From Mesodorylaimus sp. YZB2_4 (lineage: Eukaryota > Nematoda > Enoplea > Dorylaimida > Dorylaimidae): a stretch of DNA of 64,000 nucleotides. The notes beneath the pieces were generated by a model, which was not told where the DNA came from, did no database searches, and saw only the letters and a list, made by a program, of their open reading frames with translations. Within the stretch, counting starts at the first letter, position 1. The number at the start of each line of letters is the position of its first letter. Made by a program: the position numbers and the translations under genes. The stretch covers positions 124,001 through 188,000 of the forward strand of contig JASANH010001319.1 of the NCBI GenBank assembly GCA_030248295.1, read 5' to 3'. Positions 34,601 through 43,981 of the stretch are shown here, piece after piece.

Positions 34601-37437
34601 ATGCTGGACTTGAGTCCAGGTCCTTCATGGGCATGGTATGATGAATGGTAGCTTACTCACGCTCGCTGGCCAGCCTTCCTACTCGTACTTGCGCCAATCA
34701 ACGAACGCATTTGACATGTTTACTTCCTTTAAGCATTTAGATAGTGAAGGAGTGGTGATGATGCAGAGGGGCATTCTCACGAGTGATGTGATGGCTGATT
34801 GTGAGTAAGCATGTACTGATTTGAGGTTGAAGATCAGGTCCATTTGTAATAAGGGGGTGGTGAACGTTGGGTGAGCTGCCAGGTGGCACGTGATGCAGTC
34901 GAATGGGATCAGGCGGAGAGCATAGCCTGAACGACGGTGGTCAGGGTCACTTTCACAATCAGCTCCAGTACAGTAGGACTTGGGATGGGTACTGCCCCCC
35001 TGGTTACACTACTAGACATGCCCTTATATTGGGGCGTCTTATGAAGTCCTATCCGAAGTGATGCGGTGGCCGTCCTACATGTGCTGGATGATTCTGAATG
35101 TGACCTCCCATTTATACTGCTAGCTCGCACATTGCATGCAGAAGGCGGGCTTATGTGCGCTAGAGACTCCAGTAGCAGTGCAGTAAGAGAAATCCAGATG
35201 ATTGGGTTATTACTGGATGCACTGAGAAAGCTGTTGAATATGAAAAAGATTTGTAACTTGATTTCTCTTGTTTTTCATTTATTGAGGTGTACGTATGTCC
35301 GAGATTGTGTGATTATGTTTCAGATTTACAATCGCAGATACGTTCGACGACGGAGAAAGTGCGAGGTGGATTAGCGGCATTCGAAGATGATCGTGGCTTG
35401 GCAGATGTGAGTGTAGGGAAATGTGTGATCAGCTGATCGTATGGATTCCTGATTATCTATACGATCTTCCTACCTGTGCATGTCCAGTACTTAAACTGGT
35501 CTGATCTGTGATTCATTGATGGGTCAGGGACCCTGCGGTCCCTAAAATTGATCATGATATCGACTGATAAGGAATATAGTGATTAAATCAGATGTCGAGT
35601 ATGAATCGAAGAGCATTAGTCATCTTTTGATTTTATCAATGACCATTTAAAAAATTAAGTTTTTATCTCTCCCTCTAGATGAAAATAGAAAATCTTGTTG
35701 AGAGAATCGATTGTGTTACCCACTATTAAAAATAAATTCGCTTTTGGTGATAGCATGATGGGCAATTGATAGTTTATTTCAGTCGTGATAACTCGATAGA
35801 TCGATGTCTGTCAGTCAGCTGATCACGTGATCATTATGTTGAAATCGATCAACTGATCGCAAATTTTGATACTGTTAAGGATCCTGATCTTTCGCTGATT
35901 TTAGCAAATCACTCAAATCGATGACGACGATCGTGGCAAGATGCGCAATCCGGCCTACACGGCTCTATTGCGTCGTTTCAATTACCATAGCAGTCGGGTG
36001 TTGCAAGCGTGCTTGGGCGAGGACGGACCATCGACCAGTGGAATGGCCAATGGTCAGCCGACCTCGTCGTACAGTTTGGGCTCGCTTTTGCCCACGACTA
36101 GTCGAGAATACGACGAGGCTGCGGCTGGCAAAACAAAAAAGGTCAGTGGATGTGGCTGGGGCATGGAAATGCTTGGGGGCCTGGGAGGGATCTGTTAGAA
36201 TAGGATGAATGATGATGGGGAAGGCCGGGTTCTCACGTGAGAGGAAGGAACCTGACCTTTCTCTTCCAAGGGTCACTGCTGGGTTGTTATTTGATTCGTA
36301 TTTTTAGAGGCGAATAGTTGACTGCGATGAACTGGTGGACGAAGCGAGTGACGACGTTGTCTTGTTGAATTTGAATCGGTCTGAGAAGTATCAGCAGCAG
36401 CCCGAAGGCTATGGCAGTCCGAGTAAGGCCGATGGGAACAGCGGTGGAGAATTCGGACGCAGTGACGCTGTCAGATGGTGCGCGTTGGTCAGTAAGGCGG
36501 CTGATAAACGATTAGCAAGACTTGCCAGTGCGGATGAGGTCAGTGTACCAGGGGGTGAGAGAAGACTGACTGTTCCTGTTTCGCGTTACCAAGCGCAGGA
36601 ATGAATGTGCACTCGAGTTGAAGGGGCGGTATGATTTACCCGTCCGTGAGAGGCAGACGTCTAATCCTTGTTTGTTTCGATTTTCGTGGTCTTCCCTGTT
36701 TGGGCACCCTGTCTCGTGCGTGTGCTTATCAGAACACAGTGTGGTGATTGTCATCAACTCAGGGGAACATAGTACCTGCAGACAGGGCATAACGACATCG
36801 TTTTCTTTAGATCCTCAATTCGAACGCAGCTTTGAAGACACTGACTGAGATTTCAGAATTGGCTGGTCCGGGTGTGGCGGCTGAAAAAAGCAGTAAGTAG
36901 AGAAGGAAAGCATAATTAGCGATGAGGTGACTGAGCCCACGTTTTAGATGCATCAAAAGCAATGATGGACGAGCTTCGGTCGTTGTACGTGGCGGCTAAT
37001 GAACTACTGAGGCATTTTTGGTGCTGTTTTCCAGCGACGACGCCTGAGTTGGAACAGAAGGTGAGGGTTGTTGGGGAAGGTTGAGAGGGAAGATTAGGGG
37101 ATCCATGCTGTAGGAATTGTGGGAGAGGCAGCTGGTTTCAGTTGTGTTAGTCATTTGAGTTCGCTATTTGAGGTGGTTTTCCCTATTCAGGCTAGCAAAA
37201 TGTTCGAGACGTTACGTCGTTACGAGGAGGCTAAATTGAAGCCATTTTTGGAACGGTCCCGGCACTTTCGGTCGTCGCCAAATCAATCGAATGTAGGTTT
37301 GTCAGGGTAGGACTGAGAGTTGGATGAGGCAAAGTGTGGTAACCCTGTTTCAGCCGGCGGAACACATCTCGCGCATGTTGCAAATGGCGTACGACAAGTA
37401 TAAGCAATGGAAGGAGAGGTCGGCGCCCATGGCATAA
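31650..37437 (+). CDS. GTF2H1: TFIIH core subunit p62 (general transcription factor IIH subunit 1)
   Basis: A structural subunit of TFIIH, acting in Pol II initiation and nucleotide excision repair through its PH domain and BSD domains. Exons 31650-31818, 32505-32706, 32957-33056, 33114-33176, 33289-33379, 33444-33596, 35324-35406, 35905-36141, 36308-36538, 36811-36892, 36948-37060, 37191-37292, 37354-37437 keep phase and encode 569 aa (the human protein is about 548). The N-terminal PH-like domain (1 to about 110) has [18 protein letters not shown] domain 1 is around [23 protein letters not shown] domain 2 runs from [15 protein letters not shown] to [19 protein letters not shown]. The C-terminal block has [18 protein letters not shown] and [20 protein letters not shown] across the exon 8/9 junction could be a nuclear signal. 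An upstream in-frame ATG at 31638 would add four residues. The gene is intact. Confidence 0.96.
32211..32379. mobile_element. 169-bp TIR element (MITE) with TAGGCT core
   Basis: Ends GGCAGTTTTGCACTTTGT and (reverse complement of the right end) GGCGCTTTTGCAGTTTGT, the same termini as the element at 8045-8174. The 8-bp flanks TAAACTTC (32203-32210) and TAAACTTT (32380-32387) differ by one base, consistent with an aged target duplication. The core is repeated AGGCTTAGGCTTAGG. It lies in intron 1 of GTF2H1. Confidence 0.8.
33597..35323 (+). other. 1.7-kb intron 6 of GTF2H1 with tRNA-like repeats
   Basis: Contains a stretch around 33750-33790 with GCGCGGTGGTACAG and a minus-strand tRNA-like block at 34570-34690 (TGGCCAGCGAG, then GGACTCAAGTCC). 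The two share a CGGTCGATGCTGG-type motif with 19480. None folds as a tRNA. No exon that fits the phase was seen inside. Confidence 0.5.
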
Positions 37438-39787
37438 ATTGTGCCTCGTTTTCCAGATATGTTTGAAGCTTACCGGTTTTCGCTCGTTTCTACTGGTATT
37501 CGTATAATCGGGACTGTGCGATTTCTAAGCTTACTTTGTTTTGGAAGGCGCCATTCAGTGTGAAGGAATGAGGTAAAACGATGAAGCTGCTGGTGGGTGA
37601 ATGAGGAAGGGCTGGAAGGACAGGAGAGGGAGCCGAAATGGGTTGGGCGTGTAATGGGTAAGATATGTGTGATGACTTTCATGCAGCCCTCGTCTAGTCA
37701 AATGGGAGGACTAATTTTGACCCTTGGCATTTTTCCATCGAGGTGAGGTCCATGACCTCGTGGGTTATGCGTCTGTCGCTTTTTGTCGGTGATGGGGAGA
37801 TTAAACGCAGCCCTTGGCCCCGGGAACTCTGATTCGAAAGTCCCACCCTAAGGCCCCTTCAATGCCCGGAGGGATGTGCAAGGCTTGTAGAGAACTTCAT
37901 CGAGCTCTGATGGCTGGGAATTGAGCCCTGGTCGGGCACGGCTCCAGCGCTGACATAAACTGGGATTGACGCCCTTCTACACTACCATGGTGGCTATGCC
38001 TGGGATGCTGGGGCGGGACTGTCCAACGAGCTGTTCAGCTGCTTGGACAGCGTGGCAATCATGGGATTGTAGCGGTCATGGTGTAGTACGGCTGGGTGGA
38101 ATACTGGAGCGAGTGATCAGTTGAGATTTTGCACCACGCCAAAAACCCAGGTCAGCCAACCAAGTCTACAGCTGATCCATCGCTGTGATGACTGATGCCA
38201 GCTGCCAGTCGAGCCTCTACAATGGTTTGGCTAGCGGATCGATGGACTGGGCGGCATTTTCTGAAGAGTCAAGGAATTACGGATGGAAGATGTTGCACCG
38301 ATTGCAACGACAGGTATGGAAAATCCAAGTATCGTGAGTGGGTACTGATTGTGTGCTGCAAGCTTATTTGTCGTTGGCTACAGTAATTTGCGTGAACATG
38401 TCCAGGTTAGCACATAGCCTGAATGAAGCGCAAGAGGGGTGGCTCCAGACTTTGAGTCGATCGGCCAAACCCTCGTGGGTCCTGATTCCTCGGCGTACCC
38501 CCTAATCCTGGGCTCTTTTGGAAACGCATCGATTTCCACCCTTACGCCTAACGATAAGATTACTGGTTTGGAAAAACAGAGCATGTGAGAACCAGCATAA
38601 CGTAGCTTTCACCTTGGAGAAAAAATTGGAGAATACTTTGAATTTTTGCAATTAACCACTCACTCACTCGGCATCCAGACCTTGCCAATGCTCTGAAGTC
38701 TGCCTGGTCTAGGTTGGCCGTTAGAAAAAGATATTCTGGATTCTGCGTACGTTTGAAACACTTTGGCTAACCTGTCCGACGAATAAGGCGATTTTGCTGC
38801 TCTTATCGAAGCTGGTCGTAAGAAACGTCGGAGAAATTATAAGGGAGCAATCGATTGACTTTTGCCATTGTTTTGGTTTTTAATGAATTGCTTGAACATT
38901 TGTCTTTCAGGTAGCGGAACAGTGAATCAATGACGTCCAAGCTGAGGATGGAGGACGAATGGGGTTAATCGATTCGGTAATAATTAAATATCGATTGGAT
39001 TGGAGCTCGTGGATTGGTATTCATTGTTATTGATTGGAGCGCGTGTGGCTGATCCTTGATCATTGAATTTATTGATAAAGTCGATGTTTTGATGTCCAAT
39101 GCGCTTGTGAACGTTGTTCATTTTTGTCGACAACAGCTTTGGTATGTCAGATATTCTGTGGGTGCGGGTAAAACGCATACTCGCAAATACAGATGATGGA
39201 TCTGTACGCGAATTATTGGGGGGGGGGGACGACTAAATTACTGCACTCTACGGCTCAGGTGGCCAGCATGATGCTCGCAGAGATTCACCTTTTAAAATGT
39301 GTTCGCTCGTGATTTTAGAAAAATAACATGTACCGCGAGTGGGAAGAATAATAATTTTCTTTCACTCGCCATGGTCAACCCCTCGGGCTGATGTTTCAGC
39401 CGCAGGACTTGCCTTGCTCTGGGCAAATATCGACTTTGGTCGCATTCTCTCCAACGCCTGCCGACAGTTTCGCATAATTCTGTTGGGTTGTGAATTGTGC
39501 ATGTTATTCGTCTTGGCATTGTGTCCTTCATGCCATTTGGTTGACCGATTAATTAGCGGCAGGGGCCAGTCATTTTGCGTGCAGTGTAGTCTTGTCGCGC
39601 ATACTCTGACAACTAATAATGCGAATGTCAGATATATTGAACATTACAGTACATTATCCAAATATCACATACTGTACCTCGGGTAAGCAAATATCCATGC
39701 CAGACATTGGTTTGGAAGACTTGGATAAGAAGTTGTTAGTCATATAGGGTATGCAAGTATCCACTGTACTGAGTGCCTGTCCGCTCC
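37438..39787. other. intergenic spacer after GTF2H1
   Basis: Includes a diverged minus-strand tRNA-like SINE near 37905-38003 (TGGTAGTGTAG and GGGCTCAATTCCC), a possible tiny two-exon gene (38188-38925), an 8-G tract near 39222 and an inverted TGAAACATC repeat at 39365-39405. Confidence 0.5.
38188..38925 (+). CDS. possible small two-exon gene, 46 aa
   Basis: An ATG at 38188 opens 42 codons ending exactly at a donor-like CAG/GTATGG (38313). A pyrimidine-rich acceptor TTTGTCTTTCAG at 38910 adds Val-Ala-Glu-Gln and a TGA. The product includes DWAAFSEESRNYGWKMLHRL, where NYGWKML recalls the start of a G-patch, but the glycine pattern that defines that domain is missing. It could equally be chance. 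No family is recognised. Confidence 0.22.
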
Positions 39788-40369
39788 TTATATGAAGGTT
39801 GCAAAACGTGAAAGAAAGTACTGGCGGAAAAAGTTAAGGAGGCTGCTGGCCGGCGGATGGATCCCGTCCCTCGCTAAGGGTGCACTGGGTTCAGGAGCAG
39901 CCTTGGCACTCATCAGCCAGGAAAACATCCGCTGCATTATCAAATGCATGCTATCATGGTCTTCCACATACGAGTAGCAGGACACCAAGATATCATTGAC
40001 TATGATCGTGCCCGACCTAGTCAGCGGACTGTATCTCCCCTCCAATGTAGTCGGCTCAACGCTGACTACCTCTTCTTCGTCGTAGGTTTTGTTTGGTCCT
40101 AATGGAACAACCAACATGACCAACTTTCACATTGCGAGCGAACATTGATCGATCATCGGGTCCTAACAGGACTAGGTGATAGTCGAAAACGCTCAACTGA
40201 CGATCCGATGTGGTCTTCAGGAGAACCCCAGGAGCATTCTTCGATGCGTCGCGGTGCAGAAATGTATCCACTGGTTCAAAGACGTAACCTTGTCTCTCGT
40301 TCGACGTTCGAACTGCTACAAGGTCGCAAACCGACAATTGGTCGATTCGTTTCGTCCCGGCGTCTGCAA
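39788..40369 (-). pseudogene. Hedgehog-type Hint (Hog) domain, frameshifted
   Basis: On the minus strand, frame 1 reads KRIDQLSVCDLVAVRTSNER, YVFEPVDTFLHRD and LSVFDYHLVLLGPDDRSMFA, then KVGH. The match continues in another frame with LVVPLGPNKTYDEEEVVSV, RYSPLTRSGTIIVNDILVSC and YSYVEDHDS, to a stop at 39788. This is the order of a Hedgehog C-terminal autoprocessing domain, including the GTI-x-(V/I)N-x2-L-x-SCY block. The shift occurs at about 40115-40123, inside a GTTGGTCATGTTGGT direct repeat, and no intron can explain it. The His of the T-x-x-H motif is present (FDYH) but the Thr position is Phe. The cysteine that starts Hint domains is not in this exon, and no N-terminal signalling domain was found upstream. 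It is probably a decayed last exon of a hedgehog or hedgehog-related gene, or an intact one with a sequencing error. Confidence 0.78.
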
Positions 40370-40377
40370 CTGCATTG

Positions 40378-40507
40378 TAGCCCAGCTGTGGCGCAAGTGC
40401 CAGCACCGCGCCCTGCGCTATCTAGTGCAGCTTGCATCGTGGCCACTCAGGCAAGCTGCACTAGATGGAGCAGGGGCGGTGCTGGCACTTGCGCCACAGC
40501 TGGGCTA
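40378..40507. repeat. large inverted repeat, 57-58-bp arms, 15-base spacer
   Basis: The left arm 40378-40435 (TAGCCCAGCTGTGGCGCAAG...) and right arm 40451-40507 (...CTTGCGCCACAGCTGGGCTA) are near-perfect reverse complements with only a few differences mid-arm. The structure begins a few bases upstream, in transcription sense, of the Hint exon, and one arm continues the open frame. It would form a long hairpin. Confidence 0.88.
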
Positions 40508-41329
40508 CAAAGAAAGAAGCGATTATCCTGCGTATTATTTCTGCAAAGCCTGATGACGTATCTTGTCAGCAAAAACGGAGGAAATGTGAATGAAAGCGCA
40601 ATAAACCTTGCAAGCATATCTGCGTATCAGCCAGTGCTGAAGTACGATTATGGCTAAAGATGGCTCTGCCCGCCGTTTTATAACCACATCCGATTCAAAG
40701 CCACACAACTGAAGGCGGGAGTGGGGACTTGTTTGGCAGAGGCTATTTTAACGTGAGTAGACGTCGACCATAGATCATCAAAAATGTTTTCTTGTATCCT
40801 CAGGGCTAAAAAGAATTTGTGATTACGCGTACTGTGGGCGATTTGTGATTACGCGTATTGTGCGTATAATAAATGGCCCTGTTTATGACTGTGATATTAA
40901 GTTCCTATTGCGTTCTCAAAGTTTTAGTCACCGACTCTTCAGCAGCCGATTTCAATGATTTTTATTATGCGAAATGTACTTGAGTACAGTATGCTGCACA
41001 TGTCTGCCTCCGGACTCACTAGAAATTACCAATATCATCCAAAATTATTAGCATAAAGAAACCTAAAGAGCCAGGGGCAGTGCCAACCGGTAGAGATATA
41101 AGAGTGAACTGTTGAGCGCTGTCATTAATGTGAGATGATTCCACAGCACAGTCGTGACTGAACTTGAGGGTAGATTCGAGTTTGGAAAAAGACAAACGAT
41201 AATTAGGTTAGTCATCATTTTTCACTTTGTTTGTATTGTAAGATACCTATTGTAGTTTTGTAGAACCGCGAGAGCTGACGGGTTGAGTTTTATTTTCTGT
41301 ACGAAATGCCCACTTGCCAATGCTGTGAG

Positions 41330-41450
41330 GGTCATGTCATGTCATGCCATACTTTATCCATAGCCAAGCACTATACAGCGCACTCGAGGGCTAAGAAACA
41401 CATATTTGACGATCATTTTGTACCGAGGCGGGATCAGCTGAGTTTCTGCA
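41330..41450. repeat. SINE fragment (GTCATGCCATACTTTATCCA family)
   Basis: Carries CATACTTTATCCATAGCCAA, GCGCACTCGAGGGCTAAG and CGATCATTTTGTACCGAGGC in the same order as 6530-6615. The tRNA-like head is missing or decayed. Confidence 0.6.
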
Positions 41451-42467
41451 TTGTACAAACACACTGCTCTTTCTCTGCATGTTTTTTAAATGGATCTACT
41501 TATCCAGTGTAGATTCTAAAGTAGATCCATGTTTTTTATTAGGCCAGGGAGAGGCAAAAGAGCTGGGCTCGTATGTGCAATGACTCTTTGCAATGATAAT
41601 GAAGTTCCGCTCTGCAAGAAGTGATTGACATCCTAAAGCACAAATTGTGGATCTTGACCCCTGCCCCACTCACAATCAGCCACTCCATTCAGACAATGGG
41701 AAGATGGCAACACCCAGAGTCATAAGTTCTATTGCAGAAAGTTAACCGCGTAAAAAGATCCTGACACAACTGAAACATCAATCGAGTGCAGTGCACGAGC
41801 CGGCTTGCACCAGTCACTCACGATCAGAGTGATGCGCACTAGATATGCTTGATCAAGTCTGGAATGAATTCGTGTATACGAGTAAAGCACATGCAGTACA
41901 AGTGAGTGTGGGAGTGCAATGGTAAGCCTGGCTTTGAATGAGGTAAATTGCGTAACACATTCAGGGTACGCAACCCAAACTTACATACAGTATATCACTA
42001 CGAATTAAAATACAACGCACTCAAGCATGCGTCTCCGAGGGAGCTCAGCCAACCTAGCATCGCCTTACATTTGGTTAGAGTATGATGGCCGGGTTAACCT
42101 TTCCGTTGTCTGATAACAGATTTTCGAAGAAATATGCTGTTATCGTTTCTATCCCACCCCATGTTTAAATGGAGCAGCCGAGCGCACTAATCTTTTGCCA
42201 AGTCGACTTTGAATAATTATTGTTTAGGTCTACATAACACATATATAGTTTTTGACGGTCTGTGAAGCGTGCCAGAAGGCGAATCTACATTCTCAATAAG
42301 TATAGTGGAGTTTTGACGATGTTGAGCATGCCATTATTTTAAAACGCGCTTCACAAATATTTTTCGAGAAAGAATTTGTTCCTTCATGCTCTCATTCCAA
42401 AAGACCGACAGAGGGTCATTTTACAACATCTATTTAAACCACGAAAATTCCGAATCAGCTGGGATCG

Positions 42468-42538
42468 GGCGAGTAGCCACTCGCTCCGAAGCAATACAGA
42501 GACGAATGCCGAACCTACTGCACCACTGCGGCCGCATA
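42468..42538 (-). repeat. truncated SINE (GCGGCCGC family), minus strand
   Basis: The reverse complement starts GCGGCCGCAGTGGTGCAGTA and continues with the ATTCGTCTCTGTATTGCTTC block of the copy at 19806. Only the tRNA-like head is present. Confidence 0.65.
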
Positions 42539-43019
42539 AAGCATGATCTGGACACAAATTAGTGAAGAGTGGCTCAATTAGTGCACCCCGTGACCCGTGT
42601 GGTCGTCAGGAGACCTTCAGGGGTTCATGTTTACCAAGTGTTCTCTGTGAGGTTCCAGCAATGCTTAGTAATTCTGTTGCCTTCCTAAATTGCTCGAGTT
42701 ACTCGAGCGGCAAGTGGCAGGGATGCTCCCTGCTCTATGCTATGCTGTTCGAGCACATAATGTTGGGTAAACACATAATTCTATTCACGCCCGCATCTCT
42801 TAACGGAACTGGCACCTTCCCCTCCCCTCCCCTCGCGTAATTTACCCATCATAGGACCTACTCGGTAATTCCCGATCCCCTCAAATAGTTACTCCGTGTG
42901 CAATAATGCGGGGCATAGCCACGAATGTCCTGCATTGATGTTTGAGACAAAGATACTCGACTTGTACATCAACGGTGTCAGCCAAACATGAGACCAGCTG
43001 GAGGGGAAGTATCGCGGCT

Positions 43020-43095
43020 ATATCTGCCGCTGAAACATCAACCGGAGAGGTTGACGTCTCCCAGCCAGGGGAGAGACCGCCAGGAGTGCTGGTTA
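43020..43095 (+). repeat. dispersed GCTGAAACATCAACCGGAG repeat
   Basis: The best-preserved copy: GCCGCTGAAACATCAACCGG, AGAGGTTGACGTCTCCCAGC and CAGGGGAGAGACCG. CAACCGGAGAGGTTG can form a short hairpin. Confidence 0.65.
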
Positions 43096-43153
43096 CATCA
43101 GTCATTTGGGAAAACTTCGATGCCAAAATGAGTTGCACATTTGAATTTCTCCC

Positions 43154-43339
43154 TCAAATAGTGTCCCCTCCTCGGACCCATTCGAGATAATAATTTCCCT
43201 TGTATTTGAGTGTGTAGTGGTGTCCTACTGCATCGCATATCACAGACGGCCCTGCAACTATTTTGCCAAGAGCCTGCTCGTCCATAAGATCGAAAGTGTT
43301 TTTGCAAATATGCTGGGCCCAGGCCTCACTCTTCTCCAA
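43154..43339 (-). other. unassigned open frame downstream of tRNA-Sec
   Basis: A 61-codon open frame containing NTFDLMDEQALGKIV, ICDAVGHHYTLKYKG and NYYLEW. The amino-acid composition looks protein-like and the frame is open upstream into the tRNA. No family is recognised and no convincing splice sites or start were found. It could be a decayed exon or chance. Confidence 0.25.
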
Positions 43340-43342
43340 AAA
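43338..43342 (-). terminator. Pol III TTTTT terminator of tRNA-Sec
   Basis: Five T on the minus strand start 7 bases after the discriminator base of tRNA-Sec. Confidence 0.75.
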
Positions 43343-43348
43343 GGAAAC

Positions 43349-43435
43349 CGCCCAGAAGGTGGAATCGAACCACTCTGACGTTAGCCAGCTACAGGTTTGA
43401 AGCCTGCACCACGAACCATCGCGGATCGTCCGGGC
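43349..43435 (-). tRNA. tRNA-Sec(UCA): selenocysteine tRNA (anticodon TCA)
   Basis: Reads 5' GCCCGGACGATCC... on the minus strand, with CAGGCTTCAAACCTG as anticodon arm (anticodon TCA), a long variable arm (TAGCTGGCTAACGTCAGA), T-arm GTGGTTCGATTCCAC and 3' CTTCTGGGCG. The 87-nt length, the long acceptor stem (GCCCGGA pairing with TCTGGGC), the extended D stem and the G discriminator are the hallmarks of eukaryotic tRNA-Sec, which reads UGA in selenoprotein mRNAs. A TTTTT terminator follows at 43342-43338. Only one copy is seen in the window and it looks functional. Its presence implies the organism keeps the selenoprotein machinery. Confidence 0.96.
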
Positions 43436-43456
43436 GGAAATCTTTTGCTAGGCACC

Positions 43457-43466
43457 CTATATTATA
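43457..43466 (-). promoter_or_regulatory. TATA box of the tRNA-Sec gene (type 3 Pol III promoter)
   Basis: TATAATATAG on the minus strand lies 22-31 bases upstream of the tRNA-Sec 5' end. Eukaryotic tRNA-Sec genes use an upstream TATA box and a proximal sequence element rather than the usual internal boxes, and the spacing fits. A proximal element would be expected around 43485-43510, but its consensus is unknown for this species. Confidence 0.7.
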
Positions 43467-43981
43467 CGAAGGTGATGCTAAAACATCAAGCCAACGGGTG
43501 CGCAACGAGCAGTATTGATCTGCTGGCAGTTTGTACAGCCCGCTCGCCAACATCAGTGTGAGGCAGACGTTAGTGTCCTTACTAGGGAATAAGAGGCAAG
43601 AAAGGACAGTCTAGCGTGCAGATAACATGTGTCCCCCAGCTGATGCCCATACGCAGGCCCTGCATGCCAGTGTAACATTCACCGTGTGTACTATGAGTAC
43701 GAAAGTGTAAAGTGGATGTGAATGCATGCTATGGCGGCAGTAAGCACCTATTCGATGCGTGCCCTTATTAGTCTACAGTATATGCGCTGGGGGCTGCCTT
43801 GATCTTAAACCGCATGCATACCAACCGTTGATCAATGAAGGGCCAAACGAATTGCATGCAACAAAAACGAATCGGCAATTATAATACAAAGAGTGCACCA
43901 TCTTATAAAAACAAGAAACATTTCACATTAACTTTCAAAAATTCACCGCGCCAATGACTTTAAATTGTGCAGACCGATGGT

